From an uncultured Pelosinus sp. (GTDB taxonomy: Bacteria; Bacillota; Negativicutes; Sporomusales; Acetonemataceae): a stretch of 64,000 nt of DNA. Each line of letters starts with the position of its first letter. Within the stretch, counting starts at the first letter, position 1. Of this stretch, positions 29,867-39,446 are shown in pieces. Position numbers and translations under genes: made by a program. Below the pieces are notes generated by a model, which did no database searches, was not told where the DNA came from, and saw only the letters and a program-made list of their open reading frames with translations. The DNA lies in assembly GCA_900542835.1 (NCBI GenBank), contig UQPB01000003.1, forward strand, positions 1 to 64,000, written 5' to 3'.

Positions 29867-32800
29867 TTGCTGCTGCGCAGGTTTGAAGCATACGGGTTTA
29901 AATCCTTCGCCGACAAAGTCGAACTGGAGTTTGGCAGCGGCGTAACTGCCATCGTCGGTCCGAACGGCTCGGGCAAAAGTAATATATCGGATGCAATCCG
30001 CTGGGTTCTGGGCGAACAAAATGTCCGCAATCTACGCGGCGCCAAAACAGAGGATATTATTTTTGCCGGCAGTTCCGAACGGCGGCCGCTGAATGTGGCG
30101 GAAGTATCGCTGATTTTTGATAACAGCGACAACCGGATACCACTCGATTTTAATGAGGTCATCATCACCAGACGGGTATACCGTTCCGGGGAGAGCGAAT
30201 ATCTAATTAATAAGACGGCATGCCGTCTGAAGGATATTCATGAAATTCTTACCGATATTGGCCTGGGACGGGAATCAATGGCTGTAATCAGTCAGAGCAA
30301 GGTTGATGAGGTGTTGAATTCCCGGCCGGAGGAACGGCGCCTGCTATTCGAAGATGCGGCCGGAATTACTAAGTATAGACTGCGCAAACGGGATGCGCTT
30401 CGCAAGCTGGAGGACACCGAGACCAATCTCGTACGGGTGGCGGATATCATGGCCGAGTTGGAGTCGCAGTTAGGGCCGATGGCCGAAAGCGCCGCCCGCA
30501 CCGAGCAATATAATCAATATCTGGCTGAATTGACTGCCTGCCAGGTGTCGCTGTTGCTGAATAAGCTTGACCGCGCCCAGTCAATGCTTGGCGATATCAG
30601 CCAGGAGCAAGTGGCAATCAACGATCAGTTTGCCGCTGAGTCGGCGCAGCTGGCGACCAGCGAAGCGGCTGGCGAGCAGTTGACACAGGCGCTTTCCGGT
30701 CTGGAGCAGCAATTGCAGGCAGAGGGGGAAGCAGCCGCGACAACCGCTGCCGAGCTGGAGAAAACCGACAACCGGATTGCTGTGCTGCGGGAGCGTTCTG
30801 AGCAAAAACGGCTGGCCGCCGAGCGGGTAGAGCAGGATGTAGCTCAATTGTCGGACAAGCTTGGCAGGGCGACCCAGGAGCAAACCGATGCCGAGGAACA
30901 ACTGCAGCTCAAGCGGCGGCAGGCGGCGGCAGCGGCGGCGGCGGTGCGGCAGGCGGAAGAATTGCTGACAGCCGCGCTGGCTCACATTGCCGAGAAAGAG
31001 GAGAAAATAGTAACCGCTAACGACGCGGTTTTCGCCGGACTGCAGGAACTGAGCGGACAGCGGAACCTGCGTGTCAATCTGGAGCGGGACCTTAGCCGCC
31101 TGCAGTCCCGCTGCCAGCAGCTGGCAAGCGAAGAACAGGAGTTCGCGGCCAAATTGCTGACGGCAGAGGAAGAGAGCCGCCGGCTGACGGCGGAGCAGGC
31201 CGATCGGGCCGCGAGTCAGGAAGAACTGCAGCGGGAAACCGAATCACAGCTTGAGCGGCGCAAGCAAGCTGCGGCTCAAAGCGGCGCCGTCCGCTCCGAG
31301 CTCGCCGACACGGCCGCGGCCATTGGCGAGCGGCAGTCGCGGTTGTCGGCCTTGCTGCATATGCAGCGGGATCTGGAGGGCTTTAATCGCGGCAGCAAAG
31401 CGGTATTGAACAGCCGGGAACCCTGGAAGAGCGGTGTCTGCGGCGCCGTTGCCCAGCTTATTGAAGTACCGTCAGCCTACCTTACGGCGATAGAAATCGC
31501 CCTTGGCGGTGCAATGCAGGATATTGTCACTGAGGATGAAGCAACAGTACGGGCTGCTATCGCTAGCCTAAAACGGCAAAATGCCGGCAGGGTAACGTTT
31601 CTGCCGCTTAGCAACGTTAGTCCCCGCCCGCTGCGCGAGGCGGAGCAGCGGGCGGCCAGAGCGCCAGGGGCGATTGGCCTGGCAGCTGATCTGATCCGGT
31701 GTGAAGAGCGCTTCCGGCCCATTATCCGGCATCTTTTGGGGCGGGTGGTCATTGCCGAGAATTTGGAGCAGGCACTACGGCTTGCCCGTCAGTTTCAGTT
31801 TTCGTTGAAGATTGTTACCCTGGATGGGGAACTGCTCAATCCCGGCGGGGCGATTACCGGCGGCAGCATAACGCGGCGGGAAAGCTCCTATCTGGGGCGC
31901 AGCGGTGAAATTCAGGCGCTGCAGCAGACAATAGCATCGTACAAGCAGCGTCAGCAGCAATTGGAAACCTCGTTGGCGGAGCTTGCTGTCAGTGAAAATG
32001 CTGTTAACCAGACACTGGAGCGGCTGGCCGCCAGCCGCCAGGAAATCAGCCTGCGGCAAGCCCAGCTTACGGCTTACCGCGAACAGGCCACAGCCGAGAC
32101 GGCGAGATTGTCGGCAGCGCTGCAAACGATCGCGGCAGAGACGGGGCAGTGCCAAGACGAGCAGCAGCAGCTGCAGCTAAAGCTGCAGAACACCGATTTG
32201 CTGATTGAGCGGCTGGAAGCAGCTAATGCTGCCAGTAAGCAAGCTGTCGGCAGTGAGCAGACAGAACTGCGGAGTTTGCAGCAGCAGCGTGATGTGCTGG
32301 TTGCCGCGGCTACCGATCAAAAAGTTGCCCTTGGCGCTGTTCGCCAGGAAATGCTGTCGCTGGAGCAAGCGGTTCTAACCCGGCAGGAGGACAGGCGTGA
32401 GCTTGAAACCAGCCTGCTGGCACTTGCCGCCGAACGCACGGAGGTCCTGCAGGTGATTGCGCAGGCGGAACAGGAATTCAGTCAACTGACGCAGTTGCGG
32501 CAGCGACTGACTGAGACCAAACAACTGGCGGACCAGTCCCGGGTCGGCTTGCTGGAGCAGAAGGCTGGCCTGCTGGCCCGTCTGCAGCAGGCGGAACGCG
32601 AAGGCAGGGAACTGCGGCGCCGGGTAGCTGCACTGGAGTCGCGGCTGCATGAGCTGCAGTTAATGCAAACACGGTATGAGATGGAAGCTGCCGGCGCACT
32701 GGGGCAATTGCAGGATCAATACGGCCTGGCCCTGGCCGCGGCCAGAGAGCTGCAGCGTTCTGACCCGCCGCCGGCGCTGCTGTCGCAGGTGAAAAAGCTT

Positions 32801-33424
32801 GAACAGGATATTGCCGCGCTGGGAGCGGTGAATCCGGCGGCGATTGACGAATATGGACGGGCCAAAGATCGCTATGGCTTTCTTGACTCGCAATACCGCG
32901 ATCTGGTTACCGCCAAGGAGCAGCTGGCGACAATTATCAGCGACATTGACGCGACGATGTCTAAACGGTTCCTGGCTGCGTTGGAAGCGATTAATAACCA
33001 TTTTGGTGAGATCTTTCCCCGCTTGTTCGGCGGCGGAAAAGCTAAAATTGAGCTTAGCGTCCCCTGTGATACACTGGGATCAGGCATTGAAATTTTTGTG
33101 CAGCCGCCAGGCAAAAAGCAGCAGAACCTTTCGCTGCTATCCGGCGGGGAGCGGGCTTTGACGGTTATTGCGCTGTTGTTTTCCCTGCTGGCCTACCGAC
33201 CATCGCCGTTTTCGGTTGTGGATGAAATCGACGCGGCCCTGGATGAAGCCAATGTGCAGCGGTTTAGTGAGTTTTTACGGGAATTCTCCCGGCAAACCCA
33301 ATTTATTGTGGTAACACATCGCAAAGGAACGATGGAAGTCGCCGACGTCATGCATGGTGTGACCATGGAAGATTCAGGCGTATCCCGCATTGTTTCCGTG
33401 CGGTTTATGGAAAAAGCGGGTTAA
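29867..33424 (+). CDS. smc: Chromosome segregation protein SMC
   Basis: 1185 aa from the TTG at 29867 with GTGAGGTGA upstream; an ATG at 29846 is in frame but has no site. N-terminal GFKSFADK and Walker A GPNGSGKSN (31-39) are followed by a long coiled coil rich in Gln, Glu and Ala. A hinge lies at about 510-660 (GAITGGSITRRESSYLGR near its end), then a second coiled coil and the C-terminal ABC part with LLSGGERAL and Walker B FSVVDEIDAALDEANV. The dimer forms condensin with ScpA/ScpB and organises the chromosome. Followed by ftsY, as in B. subtilis. Confidence 0.97.
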   Translation: MLLRRFEAYGFKSFADKVELEFGSGVTAIVGPNGSGKSNISDAIRWVLGEQNVRNLRGAKTEDIIFAGSSERRPLNVAEVSLIFDNSDNRIPLDFNEVIITRRVYRSGESEYLINKTACRLKDIHEILTDIGLGRESMAVISQSKVDEVLNSRPEERRLLFEDAAGITKYRLRKRDALRKLEDTETNLVRVADIMAELESQLGPMAESAARTEQYNQYLAELTACQVSLLLNKLDRAQSMLGDISQEQVAINDQFAAESAQLATSEAAGEQLTQALSGLEQQLQAEGEAAATTAAELEKTDNRIAVLRERSEQKRLAAERVEQDVAQLSDKLGRATQEQTDAEEQLQLKRRQAAAAAAAVRQAEELLTAALAHIAEKEEKIVTANDAVFAGLQELSGQRNLRVNLERDLSRLQSRCQQLASEEQEFAAKLLTAEEESRRLTAEQADRAASQEELQRETESQLERRKQAAAQSGAVRSELADTAAAIGERQSRLSALLHMQRDLEGFNRGSKAVLNSREPWKSGVCGAVAQLIEVPSAYLTAIEIALGGAMQDIVTEDEATVRAAIASLKRQNAGRVTFLPLSNVSPRPLREAEQRAARAPGAIGLAADLIRCEERFRPIIRHLLGRVVIAENLEQALRLARQFQFSLKIVTLDGELLNPGGAITGGSITRRESSYLGRSGEIQALQQTIASYKQRQQQLETSLAELAVSENAVNQTLERLAASRQEISLRQAQLTAYREQATAETARLSAALQTIAAETGQCQDEQQQLQLKLQNTDLLIERLEAANAASKQAVGSEQTELRSLQQQRDVLVAAATDQKVALGAVRQEMLSLEQAVLTRQEDRRELETSLLALAAERTEVLQVIAQAEQEFSQLTQLRQRLTETKQLADQSRVGLLEQKAGLLARLQQAEREGRELRRRVAALESRLHELQLMQTRYEMEAAGALGQLQDQYGLALAAARELQRSDPPPALLSQVKKLEQDIAALGAVNPAAIDEYGRAKDRYGFLDSQYRDLVTAKEQLATIISDIDATMSKRFLAALEAINNHFGEIFPRLFGGGKAKIELSVPCDTLGSGIEIFVQPPGKKQQNLSLLSGGERALTVIALLFSLLAYRPSPFSVVDEIDAALDEANVQRFSEFLREFSRQTQFIVVTHRKGTMEVADVMHGVTMEDSGVSRIVSVRFMEKAG

Positions 33425-33443
33425 CCGCAGAGGAGGATCGGTA

Positions 33444-34364
33444 ATGAGTTTTTTTGACAAGCTGAAAGTCGGGCTGGAAAAAACGCGCAAAGGCCTGACG
33501 GAAAATATTGAACGTCTGGTTGGCGGCTACGCAAAGATTGACGATGAGTTTCTCGACGATCTGGAGGCCATTTTATTGGCCGCCGATATTGGCGTTAAGA
33601 CAACGGCGCAGCTGATGCAGGCAATTAAGGCGGGAATCAAAAGCAAAGAAATTGCCGCACCGGAGGAACTAAAGCCGTTTTTGGCCCGTCAGATAACGGA
33701 CATGCTCTGCAGCGGCACGACCGAAGCGCCGCTGCGGTCTCCCGGGGTTCCCTATGTCATCATGGTCGTAGGCGTGAACGGCGTGGGCAAAACCACAACA
33801 ATCGGCAAGCTGGGCAGTTTTTTTGCTCAGCACGGCCAGAAGGTTATTCTGGCGGCAGGCGACACCTTTCGGGCGGCGGCGATTGAACAGTTGGAAGTAT
33901 GGGGAAGCCGTTCCGGCCTGGAGGTGGTTAAGCAGGCGGAGAATTCCGACCCGGCAGCAGTGGCTTTTGACGCCTGCCAGGCAGCTAAGGCCCGGCAGGC
34001 CGATTTCCTCATTATCGACACGGCTGGCAGATTGCATACCAAGTCCAATCTGATGGAAGAATTAAAGAAGGTCGAACGGGTCGTCTCCCGGGAAATCGCT
34101 GCCGCGCCGCAGGAGATTCTATTGGTGCTTGACGCGACGACAGGGCAAAATGCCGTCAATCAGGCAAAGCTGTTCAGCCAGGTGGTGCGGGTAACCGGCG
34201 TGGTACTGACAAAATTAGATGGGACGGCCAAGGGCGGCGTTGTTATTGCGATCAGGCAGGAACTGGGGATTCCCATCCGCTGGGTGGGAGTTGGCGAAGG
34301 GGTTGATGATTTACGCCCGTTTGATCCCGAAGATTTTGCCAATGCTTTATTTGCTGTCAAGTAA
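33444..34364 (+). CDS. ftsY: Signal recognition particle receptor FtsY
   Basis: 306 aa from the ATG at 33444 with AGAGGAGG upstream. Short N-terminal helix, then the NG domain: GVNGVGKTTTIGKL (P-loop), GDTFRAAAIEQL, DTAGRLHTKSNLM, TKLDGTAKGG. It lacks the acidic A domain of E. coli, as is usual in Firmicutes. It docks SRP-ribosome complexes at the membrane. It is 19 nt after smc and probably co-transcribed. Confidence 0.97.
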   Translation: MSFFDKLKVGLEKTRKGLTENIERLVGGYAKIDDEFLDDLEAILLAADIGVKTTAQLMQAIKAGIKSKEIAAPEELKPFLARQITDMLCSGTTEAPLRSPGVPYVIMVVGVNGVGKTTTIGKLGSFFAQHGQKVILAAGDTFRAAAIEQLEVWGSRSGLEVVKQAENSDPAAVAFDACQAAKARQADFLIIDTAGRLHTKSNLMEELKKVERVVSREIAAAPQEILLVLDATTGQNAVNQAKLFSQVVRVTGVVLTKLDGTAKGGVVIAIRQELGIPIRWVGVGEGVDDLRPFDPEDFANALFAVK

Positions 34365-34370
34365 AAACAC

Positions 34371-34399
34371 TTGACACTGTTCCGGTATTATCGTATACT
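34371..34399 (+). promoter_or_regulatory. Sigma-A promoter for ylxM-ffh-rpsP operon
   Basis: TTGACA (34371-34376), exactly 17 nt, TATACT (34394-34399), directly after the ftsY stop. Confidence 0.85.
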
Positions 34400-34432
34400 G
34401 CAAGAGTTGAAACTTATCGTGAGTGTGGTTTG

Positions 34433-34795
34433 ATGCTGGAAAAGATGCTATGGATCGGCCGGCTGTTTGATTATTACGGCGGCTTGCTAACCCCCCGGCA
34501 GCAGAATTGTGTCCGGATGCATTATCTGGAGGACTTGTCACTGGGAGAAATTGCCGATGAATTTGGTGTTTCCCGCCAGGCAGTCCATGATATATTGAAC
34601 CGAGCCGTACAAACGCTCGAAGCCTATGAAAAAAAGCTGGGATTGGTGGCGAGGCGCAAGCGGGAACAGGAACTGCTGCGGCAGATTCTCGCGGCGCTTG
34701 ACAGCCTGCCGGCCGCCTGCAGCCAGCAGCCCCGGCTTCTGGCTGCCCAGGCTGCGATACGTTCGCTGCTGGCGGAAGAAAGGATGGCAGAGTAA
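34433..34795 (+). CDS. ylxM: YlxM, SRP-associated helix-turn-helix protein (UPF0122)
   Basis: 120 aa; ATG at 34433 (TTG at 34430 also possible). N-terminal sigma-70 region-4-like HTH: LTPRQQNCVRMHYLEDLSLGEIADEFGVSRQAVHD (spans about 20-54). A charged C-terminal helix follows. YlxM proteins are linked to the SRP in Gram-positive bacteria. Its TAA overlaps the ffh ATG (TAATG), so the two are translationally coupled. Confidence 0.94.
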   Translation: MLEKMLWIGRLFDYYGGLLTPRQQNCVRMHYLEDLSLGEIADEFGVSRQAVHDILNRAVQTLEAYEKKLGLVARRKREQELLRQILAALDSLPAACSQQPRLLAAQAAIRSLLAEERMAE

Positions 34796-36144
34796 TGGTT
34801 TTCGAAGGACTTGCCGATAAATTGCAGTCGACCTTTAAAAAACTGCGTGGCCGCGGCAAATTATCTGAGGCTGACGTAAATGACGCCATGCGCGAAGTCC
34901 GGCTGGCCTTGCTGGAAGCCGATGTAAATTTCAAAGTCGTAAAGGATTTTGTGGCTAAGGTCAAGGAACGCTCCGTCGGGATCGAAGTCATGTCCAGCCT
35001 GACGCCGGCGCAGCATGTGGTTAAAATTGTTAATGAAGAGTTAACCGCTTTGATGGGTGGCACGCAGAGCCGGATCATGATTGCCTCACGGCCGCCAACC
35101 GTGATTATGCTGGTGGGCCTGCAGGGAGCGGGCAAGACAACAACGGCCGGCAAACTGGCCCATATGCTGATCAAGCAGAATAAACGGCCGCTGCTGGTCG
35201 CGGCGGATATTTACCGTCCGGCCGCCATCAAACAGCTGCAGGTTGTTGGTGAAAAGCTGTCGACGCCGGTATTCTCGCTGGGGGATCAGGAAAGCCCGGT
35301 TACGATTGCCAAAAGAGGCGTTGAGCATGCTGTCAGCATGGGCAGGGATGTTGTGATTATCGATACCGCCGGCCGGCTGCACATTAACGATGAATTGATG
35401 GACGAACTGGTGGCGATCAAGCAGCAGGCCAAACCGCATGAGATTCTGCTGGTTGTTGATGCTATGACCGGCCAGGACGCGGTTTCGGTTGCCGAAACCT
35501 TTAACGGCCGACTGGGACTTGACGGGGTAATCTTAACCAAGCTTGACGGCGACGCCCGCGGCGGTGCGGCTTTATCGGTCAAAGCGGTTACCGGCTGCCC
35601 GATTAAATTCATCGGCATGGGTGAAAAATCGGAAGCGCTTGAGCCGTTTCATCCCGACCGCATGGCTTCCCGTATTTTGGGCATGGGCGATGTCCTGAGT
35701 CTGATCGAAAAAGCCCAGTCTGCCGTTGATTTGGAAAAAGCGCGGGAAATGGAAGAAAAGCTGCGTAAGGACTCGTTTACACTTGACGACTTTCTGGAGC
35801 AGCTGCAGCAGGTGAAGAAGCTCGGCTCGATCGAGCAGATTCTCGGCATGATTCCCGGTATGGGCGGATTGAGCAAGAAGCTTGAGGGGGCGCAGCTGGA
35901 CGGCAAAGAGTTAGCGCGCGTCGAAGCGATTATTCGCTCCATGACCCGCAAGGAACGCCGCGACCCCAGCATTATTAACGGCAGCCGCCGCAAACGCATC
36001 GCGCTGGGCAGCGGCTCCAAGGTTCAGGATGTAAACCGTCTGCTGAAACAATACGTGGAAGCAAGAAAGATGATGAAACGGCTGCAGGAGATGCAAAAGG
36101 GCGGCAAGAAGATGAGCGGGTTCCGCCTGCCATTTATGAAATAG
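34795..36144 (+). CDS. ffh: Signal recognition particle protein Ffh
   Basis: 449 aa. N domain (1-85), GTPase domain with GLQGAGKTTTAGKLA (about 106-120), DTAGRLHINDELM and TKLDGDARGGAALS, then a Met-rich M domain (about 300-449; IPGMGGLSKK, RRKRIALGSG, MMKRLQEMQKG) that binds 4.5S/scRNA and signal peptides. It pairs with FtsY encoded just upstream. It heads a ribosome-linked operon continuing into rpsP. Confidence 0.97.
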   Translation: MVFEGLADKLQSTFKKLRGRGKLSEADVNDAMREVRLALLEADVNFKVVKDFVAKVKERSVGIEVMSSLTPAQHVVKIVNEELTALMGGTQSRIMIASRPPTVIMLVGLQGAGKTTTAGKLAHMLIKQNKRPLLVAADIYRPAAIKQLQVVGEKLSTPVFSLGDQESPVTIAKRGVEHAVSMGRDVVIIDTAGRLHINDELMDELVAIKQQAKPHEILLVVDAMTGQDAVSVAETFNGRLGLDGVILTKLDGDARGGAALSVKAVTGCPIKFIGMGEKSEALEPFHPDRMASRILGMGDVLSLIEKAQSAVDLEKAREMEEKLRKDSFTLDDFLEQLQQVKKLGSIEQILGMIPGMGGLSKKLEGAQLDGKELARVEAIIRSMTRKERRDPSIINGSRRKRIALGSGSKVQDVNRLLKQYVEARKMMKRLQEMQKGGKKMSGFRLPFMK

Positions 36145-36237
36145 TGATTTTGCCGGAGTTTTGCAGCAGCAACGGGCAGCAGTTGCAAACAGATATTTGA
36201 CAGAAGCTAAGTAGATTCGATAAAGGAGGTGAATAGC

Positions 36238-36519
36238 ATGGCAGTAAAAATCCGTCTGATGCGCATGGGCGCGAAAAAGAATCCGTTCTACCGCGTGGTT
36301 GTTGCCGATTCCCGTTCGCCGCGGGATGGCCGCTTCATCGAAAACCTGGGCAACTATGATTCGACTAAAGCACCTGCGGTCATCAATATTGATGAAGAAA
36401 AGGCCATTGAGTGGCTGCAAAAAGGCGCACAACCAACCGACACTGTAAAATCCCTTTTCAGCCAGATTGGCGTAATGAAAAAATGGGATGAAGTTAAGCG
36501 CACTAAAAAGGAAGCGTGA
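36238..36519 (+). CDS. rpsP: 30S ribosomal protein S16
   Basis: 93 aa from the ATG at 36238 with AAAGGAGGTGA upstream. Typical start MAVKIRLMRMGAKKNPFYRV and the FIENLGNYD motif. Component of the 30S body needed for assembly. Its stop overlaps the khpA start. Confidence 0.97.
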   Translation: MAVKIRLMRMGAKKNPFYRVVVADSRSPRDGRFIENLGNYDSTKAPAVINIDEEKAIEWLQKGAQPTDTVKSLFSQIGVMKKWDEVKRTKKEA

Positions 36520-36752
36520 TGCTAGTGAAAGAGCTGGTTGAAGTCATCGCTAAAGCACTGGTTAAAAATCCCGACGATGTGACTGTTCTGACCAATGACG
36601 AGGAAGATGTCACTGTTTATGAATTGCGTGTGGCGTCTGAGGATATGGGCAAGGTGATTGGCAAACAGGGCCGTATCGCCAAAGCGATACGGACTGTTGT
36701 AAAAGCCGCCGCTACCCGTGAAAACAAAAAAGCCACTGTGGAAATTGTTTAG
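36519..36752 (+). CDS. khpA: KH-domain RNA-binding protein KhpA (YlqC)
   Basis: 77 aa; ATG at 36519 overlaps the rpsP TGA (TGATG), with AAGGA upstream. A single KH domain with the GxxG loop in GKVIGKQGRIAKAIRTVV (near 47-64). KhpA partners KhpB/Jag as a global RNA chaperone affecting cell size and small RNAs. Conserved position after rpsP in Firmicutes. Confidence 0.94.
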   Translation: MLVKELVEVIAKALVKNPDDVTVLTNDEEDVTVYELRVASEDMGKVIGKQGRIAKAIRTVVKAAATRENKKATVEIV

Positions 36753-36764
36753 GGGGGAACCGGT

Positions 36765-37172
36765 ATGGAAAACGTTACCTTAATTTGTCCGATTACCGTC
36801 AAAGCCAAGGTCACCGAAGGATTGAAAAAGCAGCTGGCTGCAGAAATTCAGGACGCGATTCGCAAAACCGACATGGAATTGCAGCAGATTGAATTTCATG
36901 CCAAGCGGATTATGGCCGAGCAGGTGAAGCAGGATATTCAGGGGTTGACTGCCGTGCGCCAGCAAGTCGATGCCGAGAAGCAAAAGCGGCTGGACTTTAA
37001 AAGCCATATGCATGAAAAACTGAAAGAAACCGCTCAGCTCGAGCTCGGTTCAGAAATCGTTCAGGGAAATGTGGAACGGGTTCTGACCGTATCGATGGGT
37101 GACAACCTGCATCAGATGATGGCCTCCGAGATTTTAATCGAGGACGGCAAGATCATCGCTTTCCGCAGCTAA
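36765..37172 (+). CDS. ylqD: YlqD family protein
   Basis: 135 aa, ATG with GGGGGG upstream. A central charged coiled coil (about 20-90) lies between short beta segments. Family role unknown; the gene keeps its place between khpA and rimM in Firmicutes. TAA overlaps the rimM ATG. Confidence 0.88.
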   Translation: MENVTLICPITVKAKVTEGLKKQLAAEIQDAIRKTDMELQQIEFHAKRIMAEQVKQDIQGLTAVRQQVDAEKQKRLDFKSHMHEKLKETAQLELGSEIVQGNVERVLTVSMGDNLHQMMASEILIEDGKIIAFRS

Positions 37173-37681
37173 TGCAGCCGGATCTGATTATTATTGGTAA
37201 GATTGTTGCCCCGCACGGTGTGCGGGGTGACGTTCGTGTTAATCCCCTGACTGATTTTCCCGAGCGGTTTTTAACGATGAAGCAGGTGCTGGCCGGTGAG
37301 CAGCTGCTGCCGCTTGAAAGCGCCAAAATGCATAAGCAGTTCCTGCTATTGAAGTTTGGCGGCCGCGACGACCGTAACGCGGTTGAGGAACTGCGCGGCC
37401 GGTTGTTGTATGTGCCGCGCAGCGAGACTGTGCCGCTGCCGGCCGGCGAGTATTACATTTTTGACCTCATCGGCATGGATGTCTATACAACTGACGGCAG
37501 GGCGATCGGCAAGGTGGCGGAAGTGCTGGCAACCGGCAGCAATGACGTGTATGTTGTTGAGCGGCCGAGTGGCCGCCCGCTGCTGGTGCCGGCGTTGAAA
37601 ACGATCGTCGCCGAACTGGATACCGCCGCCAAGCGTATGGTTATCGCCGATCCGCAAGTGTGGGATGCCGATGAAGATTGA
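37172..37681 (+). CDS. rimM: 16S rRNA processing protein RimM
   Basis: 169 aa. N-terminal IGKIVAPHGVRGDVRVNPLTDFPERF is the diagnostic barrel (quoted in part: APHGVRGDVRV near 13-23), followed by a PRC-barrel half with EYYIFDLIGMDVYTTDG. It assists 30S 3' domain assembly around S19. It overlaps trmD by 11 bp. Confidence 0.95.
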   Translation: MQPDLIIIGKIVAPHGVRGDVRVNPLTDFPERFLTMKQVLAGEQLLPLESAKMHKQFLLLKFGGRDDRNAVEELRGRLLYVPRSETVPLPAGEYYIFDLIGMDVYTTDGRAIGKVAEVLATGSNDVYVVERPSGRPLLVPALKTIVAELDTAAKRMVIADPQVWDADED

Positions 37682-38417
37682 TGTGGTTTCACTTTTTCCC
37701 GACATGTTTGAAGGTCCGTTCGGGCATAGTATTTTAAAGCGCGCCCGCGATGCGGGCCTGCTTGAGATTGCAATTACCAATCCGCGCCAGTTCGCGACTG
37801 ACAAGCATAAAATCGTTGATGATTCACCTTTTGGCGGCGGTTCGGGCATGGTGATGAAGCCTGATCCATTATTTTACGCGGTGGAGCATTGCAAGCAGCA
37901 GTCGGCGGCGGTCAGCCGCCGGATTGTACTGACTTCGCCTGCCGGTACTCCCTTTACCCAGCAGAAGGCTAAAGAACTGGCGCAGTTTGGGCAGCTTATC
38001 CTTGTCTGCGGCCATTATGAAGGCATTGACGACCGGATCAGGGAGCATGTGATTGACGAGTGCATTTCCATTGGCGACTATGTCCTGACTGGCGGCGAGC
38101 TGCCGGCGATGGTGATTGTCGACGCAGTGGCGCGGATGCTTCCCGGGGTTCTGGGATCGGCAGATGCCGCCGAGCAGGATTCTTTTTATCACGGACTGCT
38201 TGAATATCCCCACTATACCCGGCCGCGCGAATTCAACGGCTGGGCGGTACCGGAGGTGCTGCTCTCCGGCGATCATGCCCAAATCGAACGCTGGCGGCGC
38301 AAGCAATCGCTGCGGATTACACTGCAATGCCGGCCGGATCTGTTGGCGGATAGAGAATTATCGAAAGAAGATGCTAGGCTGATGGCAGAAATACTGTCAG
38401 AAGGCAGCGGGAACTGA
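37671..38417 (+). CDS. trmD: tRNA (guanine37-N1)-methyltransferase
   Basis: 248 aa from the ATG at 37671 (ATG at 37665 also in frame). It starts MKIDVVSLFPDMFEGP; the SPOUT trefoil-knot segments LVCGHYEGIDDRI and ISIGDYVLTGGELPAM are typical. C-terminal helical domain contacts the tRNA anticodon stem. It makes m1G37, preventing +1 frameshifting. It is followed 2 nt later by a second SPOUT-type gene. Confidence 0.97.
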   Translation: MKIDVVSLFPDMFEGPFGHSILKRARDAGLLEIAITNPRQFATDKHKIVDDSPFGGGSGMVMKPDPLFYAVEHCKQQSAAVSRRIVLTSPAGTPFTQQKAKELAQFGQLILVCGHYEGIDDRIREHVIDECISIGDYVLTGGELPAMVIVDAVARMLPGVLGSADAAEQDSFYHGLLEYPHYTRPREFNGWAVPEVLLSGDHAQIERWRRKQSLRITLQCRPDLLADRELSKEDARLMAEILSEGSGN

Positions 38418-38419
38418 GA

Positions 38420-38998
38420 ATGAGTCTGCTTTATTTGGGGCTGGTGCACCATCCCATCTATAATAAGAATAGTGAAATTGTCGCAACTGCCGTGACCAAT
38501 TTTGATATCCATGACATTGCCCGGGCATCCCGTACTTACGGCGTCCGCCGCTATTTTATCATTCATCCGCTGGACAGCCAGCTGGAGCTTGTTGATGAGG
38601 TGCTCGGTTATTGGCGACAGGGCTATGGCGCCGCTTATAATCCAGACCGTTGCGATGCCCTGTCTGTCGTGCAGACTGCCCGTTCCATTGCTGAATGCAC
38701 GAAACTGATTGAGCAGGAACATGGCAAGAGCCCTTACGTAGTGACCACCGATGCCCGCCAGTTTGCCAACAGTATTTCTTACCGGGCACTGCGGGCAAAG
38801 CTTGAGACACAAGCGCGGCCCTGTCTGCTGCTGTTCGGGACAGGCTGGGGGATTGAGCGCACGGTGATGGAGCAGTTTGATTATATCCTGGAGCCGGTTC
38901 TTGGCAGCGGCGACTATAATCATTTATCCGTCAGATCGGCCGTTTCGATTATTCTTGACCGGCTTGCCGGCGAAGCCTGGTGGCAAAGACAAGAATAG
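38420..38998 (+). CDS. SPOUT-type RNA methyltransferase (TM1570-like)
   Basis: 192 aa. Start MSLLYLGLVHHPIYNK with EIVATAVTNFDIHDIARASRTY, and a C-terminal LLFGTGWGIERTVME plus GSGDYNHLSVRSAVSIILDRL, which forms the trefoil-knot SAM site. This family is found in Thermotoga (TM1570) and many Firmicutes next to or fused with TrmD; its RNA target is not known. Coupling to trmD suggests a tRNA substrate. Confident on family, open on function. Confidence 0.88.
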   Translation: MSLLYLGLVHHPIYNKNSEIVATAVTNFDIHDIARASRTYGVRRYFIIHPLDSQLELVDEVLGYWRQGYGAAYNPDRCDALSVVQTARSIAECTKLIEQEHGKSPYVVTTDARQFANSISYRALRAKLETQARPCLLLFGTGWGIERTVMEQFDYILEPVLGSGDYNHLSVRSAVSIILDRLAGEAWWQRQE

Positions 38999-38999
38999 C

Positions 39000-39029
39000 T
39001 TGCTTTTAGGGCGGCCGGTATGGTACAAT
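39000..39029 (+). promoter_or_regulatory. Possible promoter and leader of rplS
   Basis: TTGCTT (39000-39005), 18-nt spacer, TACAAT (39024-39029). About 65 nt of leader remains before rplS, where L19 autoregulatory leaders occur in Firmicutes; I do not see a full match to the known motif. Confidence 0.4.
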
Positions 39030-39099
39030 TTCTAGCGTGTAACACAGGTGGTCCGCTGTCCTTTCCGGGGCATGAACATCTGATAAGGAGGAAGAAAGA

Positions 39100-39441
39100 A
39101 TGAATATTATTTCTGTATTGGAGCGCGAGCAGCTCCGCAATGACATCCCTACGTTCCGCCCCGGCGACACTGTAAAGGTCTACGTAAAAGTCGTCGAAGG
39201 CAGCCGTGAGCGGATCCAGGCGTTTGAAGGCGTTGTCCTCACCCGCAAAGGCGGCGGCCTGCGCGAGAATTTCACTGTCCGCCGCATTTCTTATAATGTC
39301 GGCGTTGAACGTACCTTCCCGGTACATTCGCCGCGTATTGACAAAATCGAGGTGCTGCGCCGCGGTATTGTCCGCCGCGCTAAGCTGTACTACCTGCGTA
39401 ACCTCACGGGTAAGGCAGCCCGCATCAAAGAAAAACGGTAA
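39100..39441 (+). CDS. rplS: 50S ribosomal protein L19
   Basis: 113 aa, ATG with AAGGAGGAA upstream. Typical FRPGDTVKVYVKVVEG and RIQAFEGVVLTRKGGG, ending KAARIKEKR. It sits at the 30S-50S interface near the A site. Placement after trmD is universal in Firmicutes. Confidence 0.98.
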   Translation: MNIISVLEREQLRNDIPTFRPGDTVKVYVKVVEGSRERIQAFEGVVLTRKGGGLRENFTVRRISYNVGVERTFPVHSPRIDKIEVLRRGIVRRAKLYYLRNLTGKAARIKEKR

Positions 39442-39446
39442 GGAAC

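Noticed and set aside
34347..35174. 275-codon minus-strand frame across ylxM and ffh
   Set aside because: Shadow of two well-supported plus-strand genes and their promoter; no ribosome binding site.
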